Source of the DNA: Lachnospiraceae bacterium
Lineage (GTDB): Bacteria > Bacillota > Clostridia > Lachnospirales > Lachnospiraceae
Length of the DNA stretch: 64,000 bases
Direction of reading: 5' to 3'
NCBI GenBank assembly: GCA_910573755.1
Contig: CAJTBO010000011.1
Span: forward strand, 90,630-154,629
Shown here: in pieces, positions 43,136 through 51,516 of the stretch
How positions within the stretch are numbered: position 1 is the stretch's first letter
Layout: every line of letters begins with the position of its first letter
Position numbers and translations under genes: made by a program
The notes under the pieces: model-generated
What the model was told of the DNA's origin: nothing
Database searches by the model: none
Seen by the model: only the letters and a program-made list of their open reading frames with translations

Positions 43136-44974
43136 CTAGATCCTCAGTTCCTCCGTCGCCTCAAGAAGCCATGCCTGCTCCTCCTTCTCCAGATAAGGCA
43201 GGATCTTCTCCCGCACCGCCCTGTGGTAGGCGTTGATCCGCCCGATATCCTCCTTTGTCAGAAAGCGTATATCCAGCGCCTCTTTGTCGATCGGCACCCA
43301 GGTCAGATGGCGAAAGCCCAGAAACGTCCCGTATTCATTTTCCTCTTCCTTCACCACCTCCAGAATATTCTCGGTGCGGACGCCGAACTGCCCCGCCAGA
43401 TACATTCCCGGTTCGTCGCTGATCAGCATCCCCGCCCGCAGTGCGTATTCCTGCGCATCCTTCTGATACTGCCAGCTGATACGCTGCGGTCCCTCATGGA
43501 CATTCAGGATATAGCCGATACCATGGCCCGTCCCGTGCTTATAATCCAGATGCGCCTTCCAAAGTCCCTGCCTTGCCAGAATATCCAGATTCCGTCCCGT
43601 AGCCCCTTCCGGAAATACCGCTTCCGCCAGCCTTAACATGGCAGCCGCCACAAGGGAGAATATCCTTTTTTCCTCCCCGCTGATCCCGCCGAGCACGATC
43701 GTCCTTGTCACGTCCGTTGTGCCGCCCATATACTGACCGCCTGAGTCAACAAGCACCATGCCTTTCGCACAAAGCCGGCGGTTTGACTTTTCATCAGCGG
43801 CATAATGGACGATGGCGCCGTTCTCCGCATAGCCGCAGATCGTTGTAAAGGAAAGATCCAGAAAACCGGGAAGCTGTCTGCGGTATCCCTCCAGTTTATC
43901 CGCCGCGGAAAGCTCCGTGATCTCCTCTATTCCCACCCGTGTCTTCAGCCAGTAGATAAATTTGCACAAAGCGGCGCTGTCCCGTTCATACGTTTCTCTG
44001 ATACGGGACAGCTCCGTCCCGTTCTTTATGGCTTTCAGCAGTTCCGTGGGGGATTCCTTCAGAACCAGTTCGCTTTTTCCGGAAAGCACCTGCCTCAGCC
44101 GGTAACTGAGAAAGGCGCCCGAGGCTGTGATCTTTGCAGGATTTCCTGCATTGTTCCGCCCCCCGTCTCCGGCATCCTTATCCGCAAACTTCCGGTCGAT
44201 CCACTCAAAGAGCGTACCATATTCTTCTATTTCAACGCCGAAACGCTCCAGCGAAAGATCCGGCGCCGCTTTTTTCTGCAAAAACAGCGTGCAGCTTTCC
44301 TTCCCGATAAACGCATAGGAAAGCGCCACCGGATTGCAGGCAATATCCCCGCCCCGCAGATTAAAAAGCCACATGATATCATCCAGAGCGCTTAAAAACA
44401 GATAATCCGCCCCCTCCTTCTCCATCACACGGCGCACTTCCTCCAGTTTATCCCCGCAGGATTCCCCGGCATATTCCTCCGGAAGTTCCCACACCGGCTC
44501 GGAAGGCAGCGCAGGACGTCCTTTCCATGCGATATCCGCAAGATCCCGGTCACACCGGATCCCGGCTCCCCTTTCCCGGCAGGCCTTCTCCAGTTTTTCA
44601 CCCTGCTTCGCGCTGACACAGTTTCCGTCAAAACCGAAAACTTCCCTATCCTGCAGGGTTTCCATCAGATATTTTTCTATTGTCGGGACGCCTTTCTCCT
44701 GCATCCGCATCAGTTCGATCCCGGTTCCCGAAAGTTCCTCCTCCGCCTGCAGGAAATAGCGTCCGTCCGTCCAGAGCGCCGCATCCTCCCTCCCTACCAG
44801 CAGGGTTCCGTTAGAGCCTGTAAACCCGCTGAAATATGCCCTCGCCCGAAAGTGCTCATGTACATATTCCGATCCGTGGCAATCCGCCGAGGTAATCATA
44901 TAGTGATCGATCCCCTGCTCTTTCATCGCCTCCCGCAGAGCCCCGAGCCTCTCCAGAACTTCTTTATTCTCCAT
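43136..44974 (-). CDS. Xaa-Pro aminopeptidase (M24B, aminopeptidase P)
   Basis: A 612-aa dimetal peptidase that removes N-terminal residues before proline. It has the large three-domain layout: two creatinase-like N-terminal domains (about 1-300) and the pita-bread catalytic domain. Metal ligands are visible in LVDSGGQYMGGTTDVTRTI (Asp, Asp), GTGHGIGYILNVHEGPQ (His) and SDEPGMY plus RTENI (Glu, Glu). The start at 44974 has AGGAG 8 nt upstream; an ATG 10 codons earlier is less suitable. The gene stands alone. Confidence 0.93.
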   Translation of the reverse strand: MENKEVLERLGALREAMKEQGIDHYMITSADCHGSEYVHEHFRARAYFSGFTGSNGTLLVGREDAALWTDGRYFLQAEEELSGTGIELMRMQEKGVPTIEKYLMETLQDREVFGFDGNCVSAKQGEKLEKACRERGAGIRCDRDLADIAWKGRPALPSEPVWELPEEYAGESCGDKLEEVRRVMEKEGADYLFLSALDDIMWLFNLRGGDIACNPVALSYAFIGKESCTLFLQKKAAPDLSLERFGVEIEEYGTLFEWIDRKFADKDAGDGGRNNAGNPAKITASGAFLSYRLRQVLSGKSELVLKESPTELLKAIKNGTELSRIRETYERDSAALCKFIYWLKTRVGIEEITELSAADKLEGYRRQLPGFLDLSFTTICGYAENGAIVHYAADEKSNRRLCAKGMVLVDSGGQYMGGTTDVTRTIVLGGISGEEKRIFSLVAAAMLRLAEAVFPEGATGRNLDILARQGLWKAHLDYKHGTGHGIGYILNVHEGPQRISWQYQKDAQEYALRAGMLISDEPGMYLAGQFGVRTENILEVVKEEENEYGTFLGFRHLTWVPIDKEALDIRFLTKEDIGRINAYHRAVREKILPYLEKEEQAWLLEATEELRI

Positions 44975-45123
44975 TCTTTTATCTCCTTCTTCTATCTCTG
45001 TCATTTTTGTCTGAAGATCGTTCCCGCATATCCTTTTTAGAGAACGTCCTTATCCATTATACATAAAAAACAACCGTTTTGGTCATATAATTTATTAATT
45101 TTTTCTGAATTGACAGAATAAAC

Positions 45124-45153
45124 TTGTAATCTGCATTTTTTTTATGGTATGAT
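45124..45153 (+). promoter_or_regulatory. Putative promoter upstream of gltA
   Basis: TTGTAA, 18-bp spacer containing a T-tract, TATGAT. It is the best sigma-A-like match in the gap but lies far (about 380 bp) from the start codon. Confidence 0.4.
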
Positions 45154-45370
45154 AAAAATACATTTCGACATATTGAATATTCTGATTTTTCAAAAGGAAC
45201 GTTTTACCGCGTTTTTTAGTAGCGTTATCTTACTATCATAAACAAATCTTATAATGATTTGCCGCCTGTATTTTCAATGAATTTGATTGATTTTGGCACC
45301 ACACAGTTTGATGCTGCTAATTTATATAACCCAGCGGACGGTTCGCCCTGCGGACTGCCCCATACACAGG

Positions 45371-45480
45371 CAACAGCCGGCAAGCCGGCTTTATGCCGCA
45401 ACAGCCGGCAGGCTGGTTTTATGCCGTAACAGCCGGCAGGCTGACTTTATGTCAAACTACAGCCGGCATATTCTGCAAAA
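45371..45480 (+). repeat. 28-bp hairpin-forming tandem repeats before gltA
   Basis: Units start at 45371, 45399 and 45427 (28-bp period), with a diverged fourth from about 45455. Unit 1 contains AGCCGGC-AA-GCCGGCT, a perfect hairpin. Units 2 and 3 keep a shorter one (CAGCC-GGCA-GGCTG). The core TTTATGCCG..CAGCCG is shared with the array after aroA. Confidence 0.85.
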
Positions 45481-45540
45481 CGGCTTTCCGGCAGGCAGGA
45501 ACCATGCTTTCGTACACTACTTAAAGAAAGGAGTTTTTAT

Positions 45541-46908
45541 ATGGATAACCAGAATTTTTCAGAAATCACACCGGAACTGATCCGTCTTGCAAAACTCAGT
45601 GAAGAAGCGGATATCATCGATACCGCCCTCTTTACAAAGTATGATGTAAAACGGGGACTTCGTGACCTGAACGGTAAGGGCGTCCTTGCCGGACTGACCA
45701 CTATTTCCGATGTAAGGGCTACCGAAGTCATCAACGGAGAATCTGTCCCCGCCCACGGCCGCCTGTTCTACAGGGGCTACGACGTGAAGGATCTGGTACA
45801 CGGCTTTGCTTCCGAAGACCGCTTCGGATTTGAGGAAGTGACCTATCTTCTGCTGTTTAACAAGTTGCCCAACGCGCAGGAACTGAAGGATTTTCAGGAA
45901 CTTTTGTCGGCTTACCGCACCCTGCCCACCAGCTTTGTGCGCGATATTATTATGAAAGCACCCAGCAAGGATATGATGAACACGCTGGCAAGAAGCGTGC
46001 TGACCATGTACTCTTATGATGACCGGGCGGACGATACATCCCTGCCCAATGTACTGCGCCAGTGCCTGCAGCTGATCAGCATTTTCCCGCTGCTCACGAT
46101 CTACGGCTATCAGGCTTACAGCCACTACCATGACGGCAACAGCCTTTATATCCACCAGCCGCAGCCGCAGCTTTCCACGGCGGAAAACATTTTACATATC
46201 CTGCGTCCCGACAGCAGCTACACAGAGCTGGAAGCGAAGATCCTGGACATTGCTCTGGTCCTTCACATGGAGCACGGCGGCGGTAACAACTCCTCCTTCA
46301 CCACCCATGTGGTAACCTCTTCCCTGGCAGACACCTATTCCGTGATCGCGGCGGCGATCGGCTCTTTGAAGGGTCCCCGCCACGGCGGCGCCAATATCAA
46401 AGTCGTACAGATGTTTGATGAGATGATGTCCGTTCTGAAAGACTGGGAAGATGAAGAAGAAGTGGCTGCCTACCTGAAAAAACTTCTGAACAAGGAAGCC
46501 TTTGACCATGCGGGACTGATCTACGGCGTGGGACATGCGGTATACTCCAAATCCGATCCGAGAGCCGTTATCTTTAAAAATTTCGTGGAAAAGCTTTCCA
46601 TGGAAAAGGGGCTGGAAAAAGAATTCAACCTGTACTCCCTTGTGGAACGGCTCGCGCCTCAGGTCATCTCCGGGGAACGCCAGATCTATAAGGGCGTCAG
46701 CGTCAACGTGGACTTCTACTCCGGTTTTGTATACAATATGCTGGGACTGCCTCAGGAACTTTTCACACCAATCTTCGCCATCGCGCGTATCGTCGGCTGG
46801 AGCGCCCACCGTATGGAAGAGCTCGCCAACAACGGCAAGATCATCCGTCCCGCATATAAACCTATCGGGTACGATAAAAATTATGCTGATATCGAGCACA
46901 GGCGGTAA
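45541..46908 (+). CDS. gltA: Citrate synthase
   Basis: A 455-aa type I-like citrate/2-methylcitrate synthase condensing acetyl-CoA and oxaloacetate. Catalytic signatures are HMEHGGGNNSSFTTHV (about residue 240, His), GPRHGGANIKV (about 280, His) and GHAVYSKSDPRA (about 330), with the active Asp region further on and VDFYSGFVYNMLG near 400. The long N-terminal extension (first about 50 residues) is usual in clostridial homologues. It is the only TCA-type enzyme in the window. A terminator follows directly. Confidence 0.95.
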   Translation: MDNQNFSEITPELIRLAKLSEEADIIDTALFTKYDVKRGLRDLNGKGVLAGLTTISDVRATEVINGESVPAHGRLFYRGYDVKDLVHGFASEDRFGFEEVTYLLLFNKLPNAQELKDFQELLSAYRTLPTSFVRDIIMKAPSKDMMNTLARSVLTMYSYDDRADDTSLPNVLRQCLQLISIFPLLTIYGYQAYSHYHDGNSLYIHQPQPQLSTAENILHILRPDSSYTELEAKILDIALVLHMEHGGGNNSSFTTHVVTSSLADTYSVIAAAIGSLKGPRHGGANIKVVQMFDEMMSVLKDWEDEEEVAAYLKKLLNKEAFDHAGLIYGVGHAVYSKSDPRAVIFKNFVEKLSMEKGLEKEFNLYSLVERLAPQVISGERQIYKGVSVNVDFYSGFVYNMLGLPQELFTPIFAIARIVGWSAHRMEELANNGKIIRPAYKPIGYDKNYADIEHRR

Positions 46909-46924
46909 AAATAACGCTGATAAA

Positions 46925-46953
46925 AACAGATCGGTCTTCCGGTCTGTTTTTTA
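46925..46953 (+). terminator. Terminator of gltA
   Basis: ACAGAtCGG pairs with CCGgTCTGT around a TCTT loop, followed by TTTTTTATT, 17 bp after the stop codon. Confidence 0.85.
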
Positions 46954-47143
46954 TTCCGTTATTCCGTTTTCTTCTTTACCGCGCCAGGATCGAAGCGCCG
47001 CCGGATAATTTACGAAAACCCGTCTTCCATCCTGTATAATTTCCTGAATCCTGTTTACAATAATCTCAAAAAGCGTTTTCATCGTTTCTGCCGGAGAATG
47101 TGTGAAGGATTGCGCAGAAAGCAGCGCGGAAAAGAGGTAAATA

Positions 47144-48601
47144 ATGAACGAAAAGGATCAGGAAATACTATATCCCACAATACAGCCGGGAAAGGAAATG
47201 ACAACAGACCTGAAAGAAAATCTGTCGATCATGAAGGACATCCTCTCGCCGGATGTCAGCTATGATATCGTTTACAGAGTGATCAAGATCGGCGGACGGG
47301 ATGCCTGTCTGTTTTTTGTGGACGGCTTCTGCAAGGATGAAATGATGCAGAAGATCCTGCAGTATCTGATCGGTTTAAAACCGGAAGATGTCCCGTCAAA
47401 TGCCCACAGCATGTCAAAGGGATTCATGCCCACCGTGGAGGTGGATCTGGGCAGGACCTGGGACGAGATCGTAACAGCGCTTTTATCCGGCCAGTCCATT
47501 CTGTTTATAGACGGCCTTGAGCGATGCCTTCTGATCGACAGCAGGACCTATCCCGCCAGAAGCGTCTCCGAGCCGGAAAAGGAAAAGGCGCTGCGGGGTT
47601 CCAGAGACGGCTTTGTGGAAACCATCGTTTTCAATACCGCCCTTGTGCGCCGCCGTATCCGAAGCCCGAAACTGCGGATGGAAATGCTGCGCGCCGGGGA
47701 AACTTCCAAAACGGATATCGCGGTCTGCTATATGGATGACCGGGTGGACCACAAACTGCTCTGTCAGGTGAAAACAAGAATACAGAACATTCATATCGAC
47801 GCCCTTACGATGAATCAGGAAAGCCTTGCCGAATGTCTCTATCAGGCGAAATGGTACAATCCTTTTCCGAAATTCAAGTATACGGAACGTCCTGACACCG
47901 CCGCGGCACATATACTGGAAGGTAATATTATTATCTTTGTGGATAACTCTCCCTCCGCCATGATCATTCCCGTATCGATCTTTGACATGACAGAGGAAGC
48001 CGATGATTATTATTTTCCGCCCATCACGGGTACCTACCTGCGGTTTTCCAGAACCCTGATCGGCATTATCACCTATATCCTGACACCCACCTTCCTGCTG
48101 CTCACGATGTATCCGGAGTGGCTCCCCGAGTGGCTCTCCTTTATCGCCATCGCGGATGATGTAAATGTGCCGGTGATCCTGCAGTTTTTGATCCTGGAAC
48201 TGTCTTTGGACGGTTTAAAACTGGCGGCGGTCAATACGCCTAATATGTTAAGTACACCCCTGAGTGTAACCGCCGGTATCGTGCTTGGGGAATTTGCGGT
48301 AAAGTCCGGCTGGTTCAACTCGGAGGTTATGTTATACATGGCGTTTGTCGCTATCGCCAACTATACCCAGTCCAACTACGAACTGGGCTATGCCCTGAAA
48401 TTCATGCGGATCATCACCCTTGTTTTAACCGGGATCGCCGGTGTCTTTGGCTATGCCGCAGGTATTTTGCTCTTTATCCTTGCCGTCGCTTCCAATAAAA
48501 CGCTGACAGGCAAAAGCTATATCAACCCCTTCGGCCCCGGCGGCATTGGAACGCTCTGGAAACGGTTTATCCGTGTCAGACAGCAGGCGGCAGGGAAATA
48601 A
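47144..48601 (+). CDS. GerA-family spore germination protein (SpoVAF-like)
   Basis: A 485-aa membrane protein with a large N-terminal soluble region (about 1-280; landmarks DACLFFVDGF, SRDGFVETIVFNTALVRRRI and VDNSPSAMIIP) and four to five C-terminal membrane helices (about 295-460), ending in NPFGPGGIGTLWKRFIR. These are hallmarks of the GerAA/SpoVAF family; the shape and tail fit SpoVAF better than classical GerAA. Such proteins act in the inner spore membrane in ion/dipicolinate movement during germination. Partners (GerAB, GerAC, spoVA genes) are absent here, so it is an orphan. The RBS is AGAGGT 6 nt before the ATG. Confidence 0.88.
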   Translation: MNEKDQEILYPTIQPGKEMTTDLKENLSIMKDILSPDVSYDIVYRVIKIGGRDACLFFVDGFCKDEMMQKILQYLIGLKPEDVPSNAHSMSKGFMPTVEVDLGRTWDEIVTALLSGQSILFIDGLERCLLIDSRTYPARSVSEPEKEKALRGSRDGFVETIVFNTALVRRRIRSPKLRMEMLRAGETSKTDIAVCYMDDRVDHKLLCQVKTRIQNIHIDALTMNQESLAECLYQAKWYNPFPKFKYTERPDTAAAHILEGNIIIFVDNSPSAMIIPVSIFDMTEEADDYYFPPITGTYLRFSRTLIGIITYILTPTFLLLTMYPEWLPEWLSFIAIADDVNVPVILQFLILELSLDGLKLAAVNTPNMLSTPLSVTAGIVLGEFAVKSGWFNSEVMLYMAFVAIANYTQSNYELGYALKFMRIITLVLTGIAGVFGYAAGILLFILAVASNKTLTGKSYINPFGPGGIGTLWKRFIRVRQQAAGK

Positions 48602-48610
48602 AAAATCCCG

Positions 48611-48656
48611 TAAAAACAGGACTGTCCTTTCGCTGATCCCGAAACGACAGTCCTGT
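48611..48656 (-). terminator. Terminator of the dUTPase gene
   Basis: ACAGGACTGTC (48616-48626) pairs perfectly with GACAGTCCTGT (48646-48656). On the minus strand it is followed by TTTTTACGGGATTTTTTA, so it serves the dUTPase transcript and may also stop the converging germination gene. Confidence 0.8.
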
Positions 48657-48664
48657 ATGCTATC

Positions 48665-49108
48665 CTACTTCGTCCCGGTACTCCCGAAGCCGCCCCTGTC
48701 TTTCCCTTCCATGCGCTCCACCTCCTCAAACACGATCTGAGGCTGGTTTTCCATAATACGGAACTGCGCGATCCTGTCATTCACATGGATTTTAGTATCC
48801 CGCACCGCGTACACCGGCATTCTCCAGATATCGTTCTCGCCGCAGTAAGAGGAGTCGATCACCCCGTAACTGTTGGCCTGCAGGATACCGAAATTTTTAA
48901 AGGTGGAACTTCTCGGCACTACATGCGCCTCATAACCTTCCGGTATTTTTATGGAAATGCCGAAACTGACCAGCGTAAAATCTCCCGCTTTCAAAGAAAC
49001 ATTCTCCGCCGCCCTCAAATCGATCCAGTCGCTTTTTCCGTCAATATAACGCAGTTTCTCGATTTCCTTTGAATGATATTTGATCTGTATCACCTGTTGA
49101 TTATTCAC
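48665..49108 (-). CDS. dut: Deoxyuridine 5'-triphosphate nucleotidohydrolase (dUTPase)
   Basis: A 147-aa trimeric-type dUTPase converting dUTP to dUMP and PPi. All five motifs are present: WIDLRAAE (1), VPRSST (2), NSYGVIDSSYCGEND (3, with Asp and Tyr), NDRIAQFRI (4) and the C-terminal RGGFGSTG (5). The GTG at 49108 is taken as start because AAAGGAG lies 5 nt before it; the frame is open for 11 more codons to an ATG with no RBS. It is followed upstream by nrdG (62 bp), giving a small deoxynucleotide-metabolism pair. Confidence 0.92.
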   Translation of the reverse strand: MNNQQVIQIKYHSKEIEKLRYIDGKSDWIDLRAAENVSLKAGDFTLVSFGISIKIPEGYEAHVVPRSSTFKNFGILQANSYGVIDSSYCGENDIWRMPVYAVRDTKIHVNDRIAQFRIMENQPQIVFEEVERMEGKDRGGFGSTGTK

Positions 49109-49170
49109 GTTATCTCCTTTTGTCCATACAGGAAAACGCATTCCGCCCCTGCATCGGTTTTATCGTTCCG

Positions 49171-49662
49171 CTAACTGTTAAAAATGACTATCTCCCTGCG
49201 CCGCAGGCTTTCTCCCACATTGATCACCCTCTGGTTGCCGCTCCCGCACCAGTGAAGAAGATTATCCCTTTTCTCCTGTTCAAACCTGCCGTCTATCAGC
49301 ACATCGATATACCGCAGTACTTCCAGTTCCCGGATATCCTCCCACACTTCGCCGGTGTAGAGCCAGATGGTCTTTTCGGGAAACCTGCACTTCAATTCCT
49401 TTATATAGACAGTCACCTCCGGCACATTCTCCGGGAAAAGAGGATCGCCGCCGGAAAAGGTTATGCCGGAAATATAAGATTTTTCAAGCTGTTCTTCTAT
49501 CTCCTCTTTCGCCGCCTCATCAAATAAAATCCCGTCCCCCGGGTCCCAGGTAACAGGATTCTGGCAGCCCGGACAATGATGCCTGCAGCCGGAAAGCCAC
49601 AGTACCACCCGCAGCCCGTCACCGTTTTTCATGTCATCCTTTGTAATGTCATGATATCTCAT
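49171..49662 (-). CDS. nrdG: Anaerobic ribonucleoside-triphosphate reductase activating protein
   Basis: A 163-aa radical SAM enzyme that generates the glycyl radical on NrdD. The [4Fe-4S] motif is CRHHCPGC (residues about 26-33), preceded by MRYHDITKDD and followed by GITFSGGDPLF, the SAM-binding GGD motif. NrdD itself is not in the window, which is unusual since the two are often adjacent. It is clustered with dut, consistent with dNTP supply. Confidence 0.95.
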   Translation of the reverse strand: MRYHDITKDDMKNGDGLRVVLWLSGCRHHCPGCQNPVTWDPGDGILFDEAAKEEIEEQLEKSYISGITFSGGDPLFPENVPEVTVYIKELKCRFPEKTIWLYTGEVWEDIRELEVLRYIDVLIDGRFEQEKRDNLLHWCGSGNQRVINVGESLRRREIVIFNS

Positions 49663-49750
49663 ATTTGTCGTTCCTCTATCAAAGCGCCGGCGCCGTTTTA
49701 CCGCCTTGCCGCCTCTGTCGCGCCGCAGCGAAAGTTACAAAAGCATCCGC

Positions 49751-50419
49751 TTAGATTTTTTCCAGACTCCTGATCAGCTCCGGCGTAAACTCGCCCAGCT
49801 TATGAATAACCGCCTTCGCCTGTTCCAGATTCTGATTTCCGGAATCCGGATTATCCAGTCCCACGCAGACCATCCCCGCAGAGACTGCAGCGATACTGCC
49901 GTTACCGGAATCTTCCAGCACGATACACTCAGACGGCTCTACGCCCAGCTTTCTTGCCGTATCCAGATAAATATCCGGCGCAGGCTTTGAGCGCGCCACA
50001 TTCTCTCCGCTGTTCAACAGGGAAAAATACCGGCGGATGCCGATATGGTCCACTGCCGCCTCGATCCTGCTGACGGGCGAAGAGGATGCGATCGCCAATA
50101 AAAATCCCGCCTCCTGCAGCTGTTGCAGCATTTCCCTGACCCCCGGCATCTCAGGAAAGCTTTCTTCCTTCGGCATACGCTCCTCGATCGCCATCCTCTC
50201 CTCCAGAAACTTTTTATCTCCCCTGAAATCCCTGCCGTAATGATCCCATATCAGATCCATCAGATAACCGTCGGTGGTACCGATACAGCCTTTATATACG
50301 TCGTAACTGATCTCCAGTCCCCTGTTATGGAAAGCCTCCTTCCACATCAGAAAATGAACCGGCTCCGTATTGACCAGTACGCCGTCCATGTCAAACAACA
50401 CTGCTTTGATCTGATTCAT
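49751..50419 (-). CDS. HAD-superfamily hydrolase (beta-phosphoglucomutase-like)
   Basis: A 222-aa phosphatase/phosphomutase. Motif I is FDMDGVLVNTEP (nucleophile Asp 11 and acid/base Asp 13), motif II is ASSSP near residue 112, motif III is the Lys in ARSKPAPDIYL, and motif IV is LEDSGNGSIAA. An alpha-helical cap lies between motifs I and II, as in the beta-PGM/phosphatase subgroup. The substrate is unknown. RBS AGGAGC. Confidence 0.9.
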   Translation of the reverse strand: MNQIKAVLFDMDGVLVNTEPVHFLMWKEAFHNRGLEISYDVYKGCIGTTDGYLMDLIWDHYGRDFRGDKKFLEERMAIEERMPKEESFPEMPGVREMLQQLQEAGFLLAIASSSPVSRIEAAVDHIGIRRYFSLLNSGENVARSKPAPDIYLDTARKLGVEPSECIVLEDSGNGSIAAVSAGMVCVGLDNPDSGNQNLEQAKAVIHKLGEFTPELIRSLEKI

Positions 50420-50502
50420 CGCTGCTCCTTTTTGTCTATAGTATAAATTGCCTGCGCCGCCTTTCGGCTCCCCGTGCCGCCGGCACAGAGGGCTTTAGAG
50501 GC

Positions 50503-51294
50503 TTATATCTCCACAATACTCTTCTTCGGGCACTTCTCAATACAGGTTCCGCAGCCGGTACATTTCTCCGGATCGATCCTGGCATTGAAATTCTCCACTG
50601 TGATTGCCTCGGAAGGACAGTTTCTCTTACAGAGTCCGCAGCCGATACACGCCACATCGCAGCCCTTCATCGCAACCGGCCCTCTGTCTTTGGAACTGCA
50701 CGCCACCTGATAGGGTGCATCATAGGGGATCAGGGAGATCAGCTTCTTCGGGCAGGCCTCCACACACTTTCCGCAGGCCTTGCATTTCTCCCTGTCCACC
50801 ACCGCGATCCCGTTTTCCACATGGATCGCATCAAAAGGACACGCTTTCACACAGCTTCCATATCCGAGACACCCATAGTTACAGGTTTTCGGCCCGCCGT
50901 TCGGTACAAAAGAAAGCATACGGCAGTCCTCGATACCGGTGTACTCATAGTCCGATCTCGCCTTATCGCAGTCTCCCTGACAAGCCACAAAAGCAACCAT
51001 CCGCCTGCTCTCCGCGGCCTCCACACCCATGATCTCCGAAATCTTTCGGGCAACAGGATCGCCTCCCACCGGACACTGGTTTACCGCCGCTTCTCCCTTT
51101 GCAATCGCCGCCGCAAGTCCGGAACATCCCGCATACCCGCAGCCGCCGCAGTTATTCCCGGGCAGCACGCCCAGTACGGCAACCTCTTTTTCATCTACTT
51201 TCACTTTAAATTTTATCGCCGCAATCCCGAGAAACAGTCCAATAAATAAACCGACTCCTCCTACTACAAGCATCGCTACGATGATTCCTGACAT
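50503..51294 (-). CDS. rnfB: Rnf complex subunit B (iron-sulfur protein)
   Basis: A 263-aa subunit of the Rnf ion-translocating ferredoxin:NAD+ oxidoreductase, which receives electrons from ferredoxin. It has an N-terminal membrane helix (about 4-26), a 4Fe-4S domain with CGGCGYAGCSGLA..CP (about 48-80), then four ferredoxin-type CxxCxxCxxxCP clusters from about residue 135 (the first modified, CNYGCLGYGSCVKACP). The start at 51294 has GGAG 8 nt upstream; an 18-codon open-frame extension is ignored. The other rnf genes are 7.6 kb upstream (58903-63400), so rnfB is detached from the operon. The A/T-rich gap upstream (51295-51516) could hold its own promoter, for instance TTACAG-N16-TAAACT. Confidence 0.96.
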   Translation of the reverse strand: MSGIIVAMLVVGGVGLFIGLFLGIAAIKFKVKVDEKEVAVLGVLPGNNCGGCGYAGCSGLAAAIAKGEAAVNQCPVGGDPVARKISEIMGVEAAESRRMVAFVACQGDCDKARSDYEYTGIEDCRMLSFVPNGGPKTCNYGCLGYGSCVKACPFDAIHVENGIAVVDREKCKACGKCVEACPKKLISLIPYDAPYQVACSSKDRGPVAMKGCDVACIGCGLCKRNCPSEAITVENFNARIDPEKCTGCGTCIEKCPKKSIVEI

Positions 51295-51516
51295 AGCTTT
51301 CTCCTCCTTATGTAATGCTCTGACAAACATATATAGACAGTTTACCACAAATTTTAATTTCTGTAACTATTTTATGGAATATTGTTATACTGTTTATATA
51401 TTGATAATCGTTCGGCCCGGAACTTTGCACAATACTGCAAAGTCTGCAAGAATAGGTAAATTCAGCCAAAAATCCTCCCGGGATGATCTCTAAGCAGCCT
51501 CTTATCATTTCTTTGA

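Larger units (their letters stand above)
44975..45540. other. Intergenic region between aminopeptidase and citrate synthase genes
   Basis: 566 bp without a convincing gene. It holds a plausible plus-strand promoter (45124-45153), an A/T-rich segment to about 45290, the 28-bp hairpin repeats (45371-45480), and the citrate synthase RBS AAAGGAG (8 nt before ATG). If the promoter is right, the gltA leader is about 380 nt and contains all the repeats. Confidence 0.6.
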
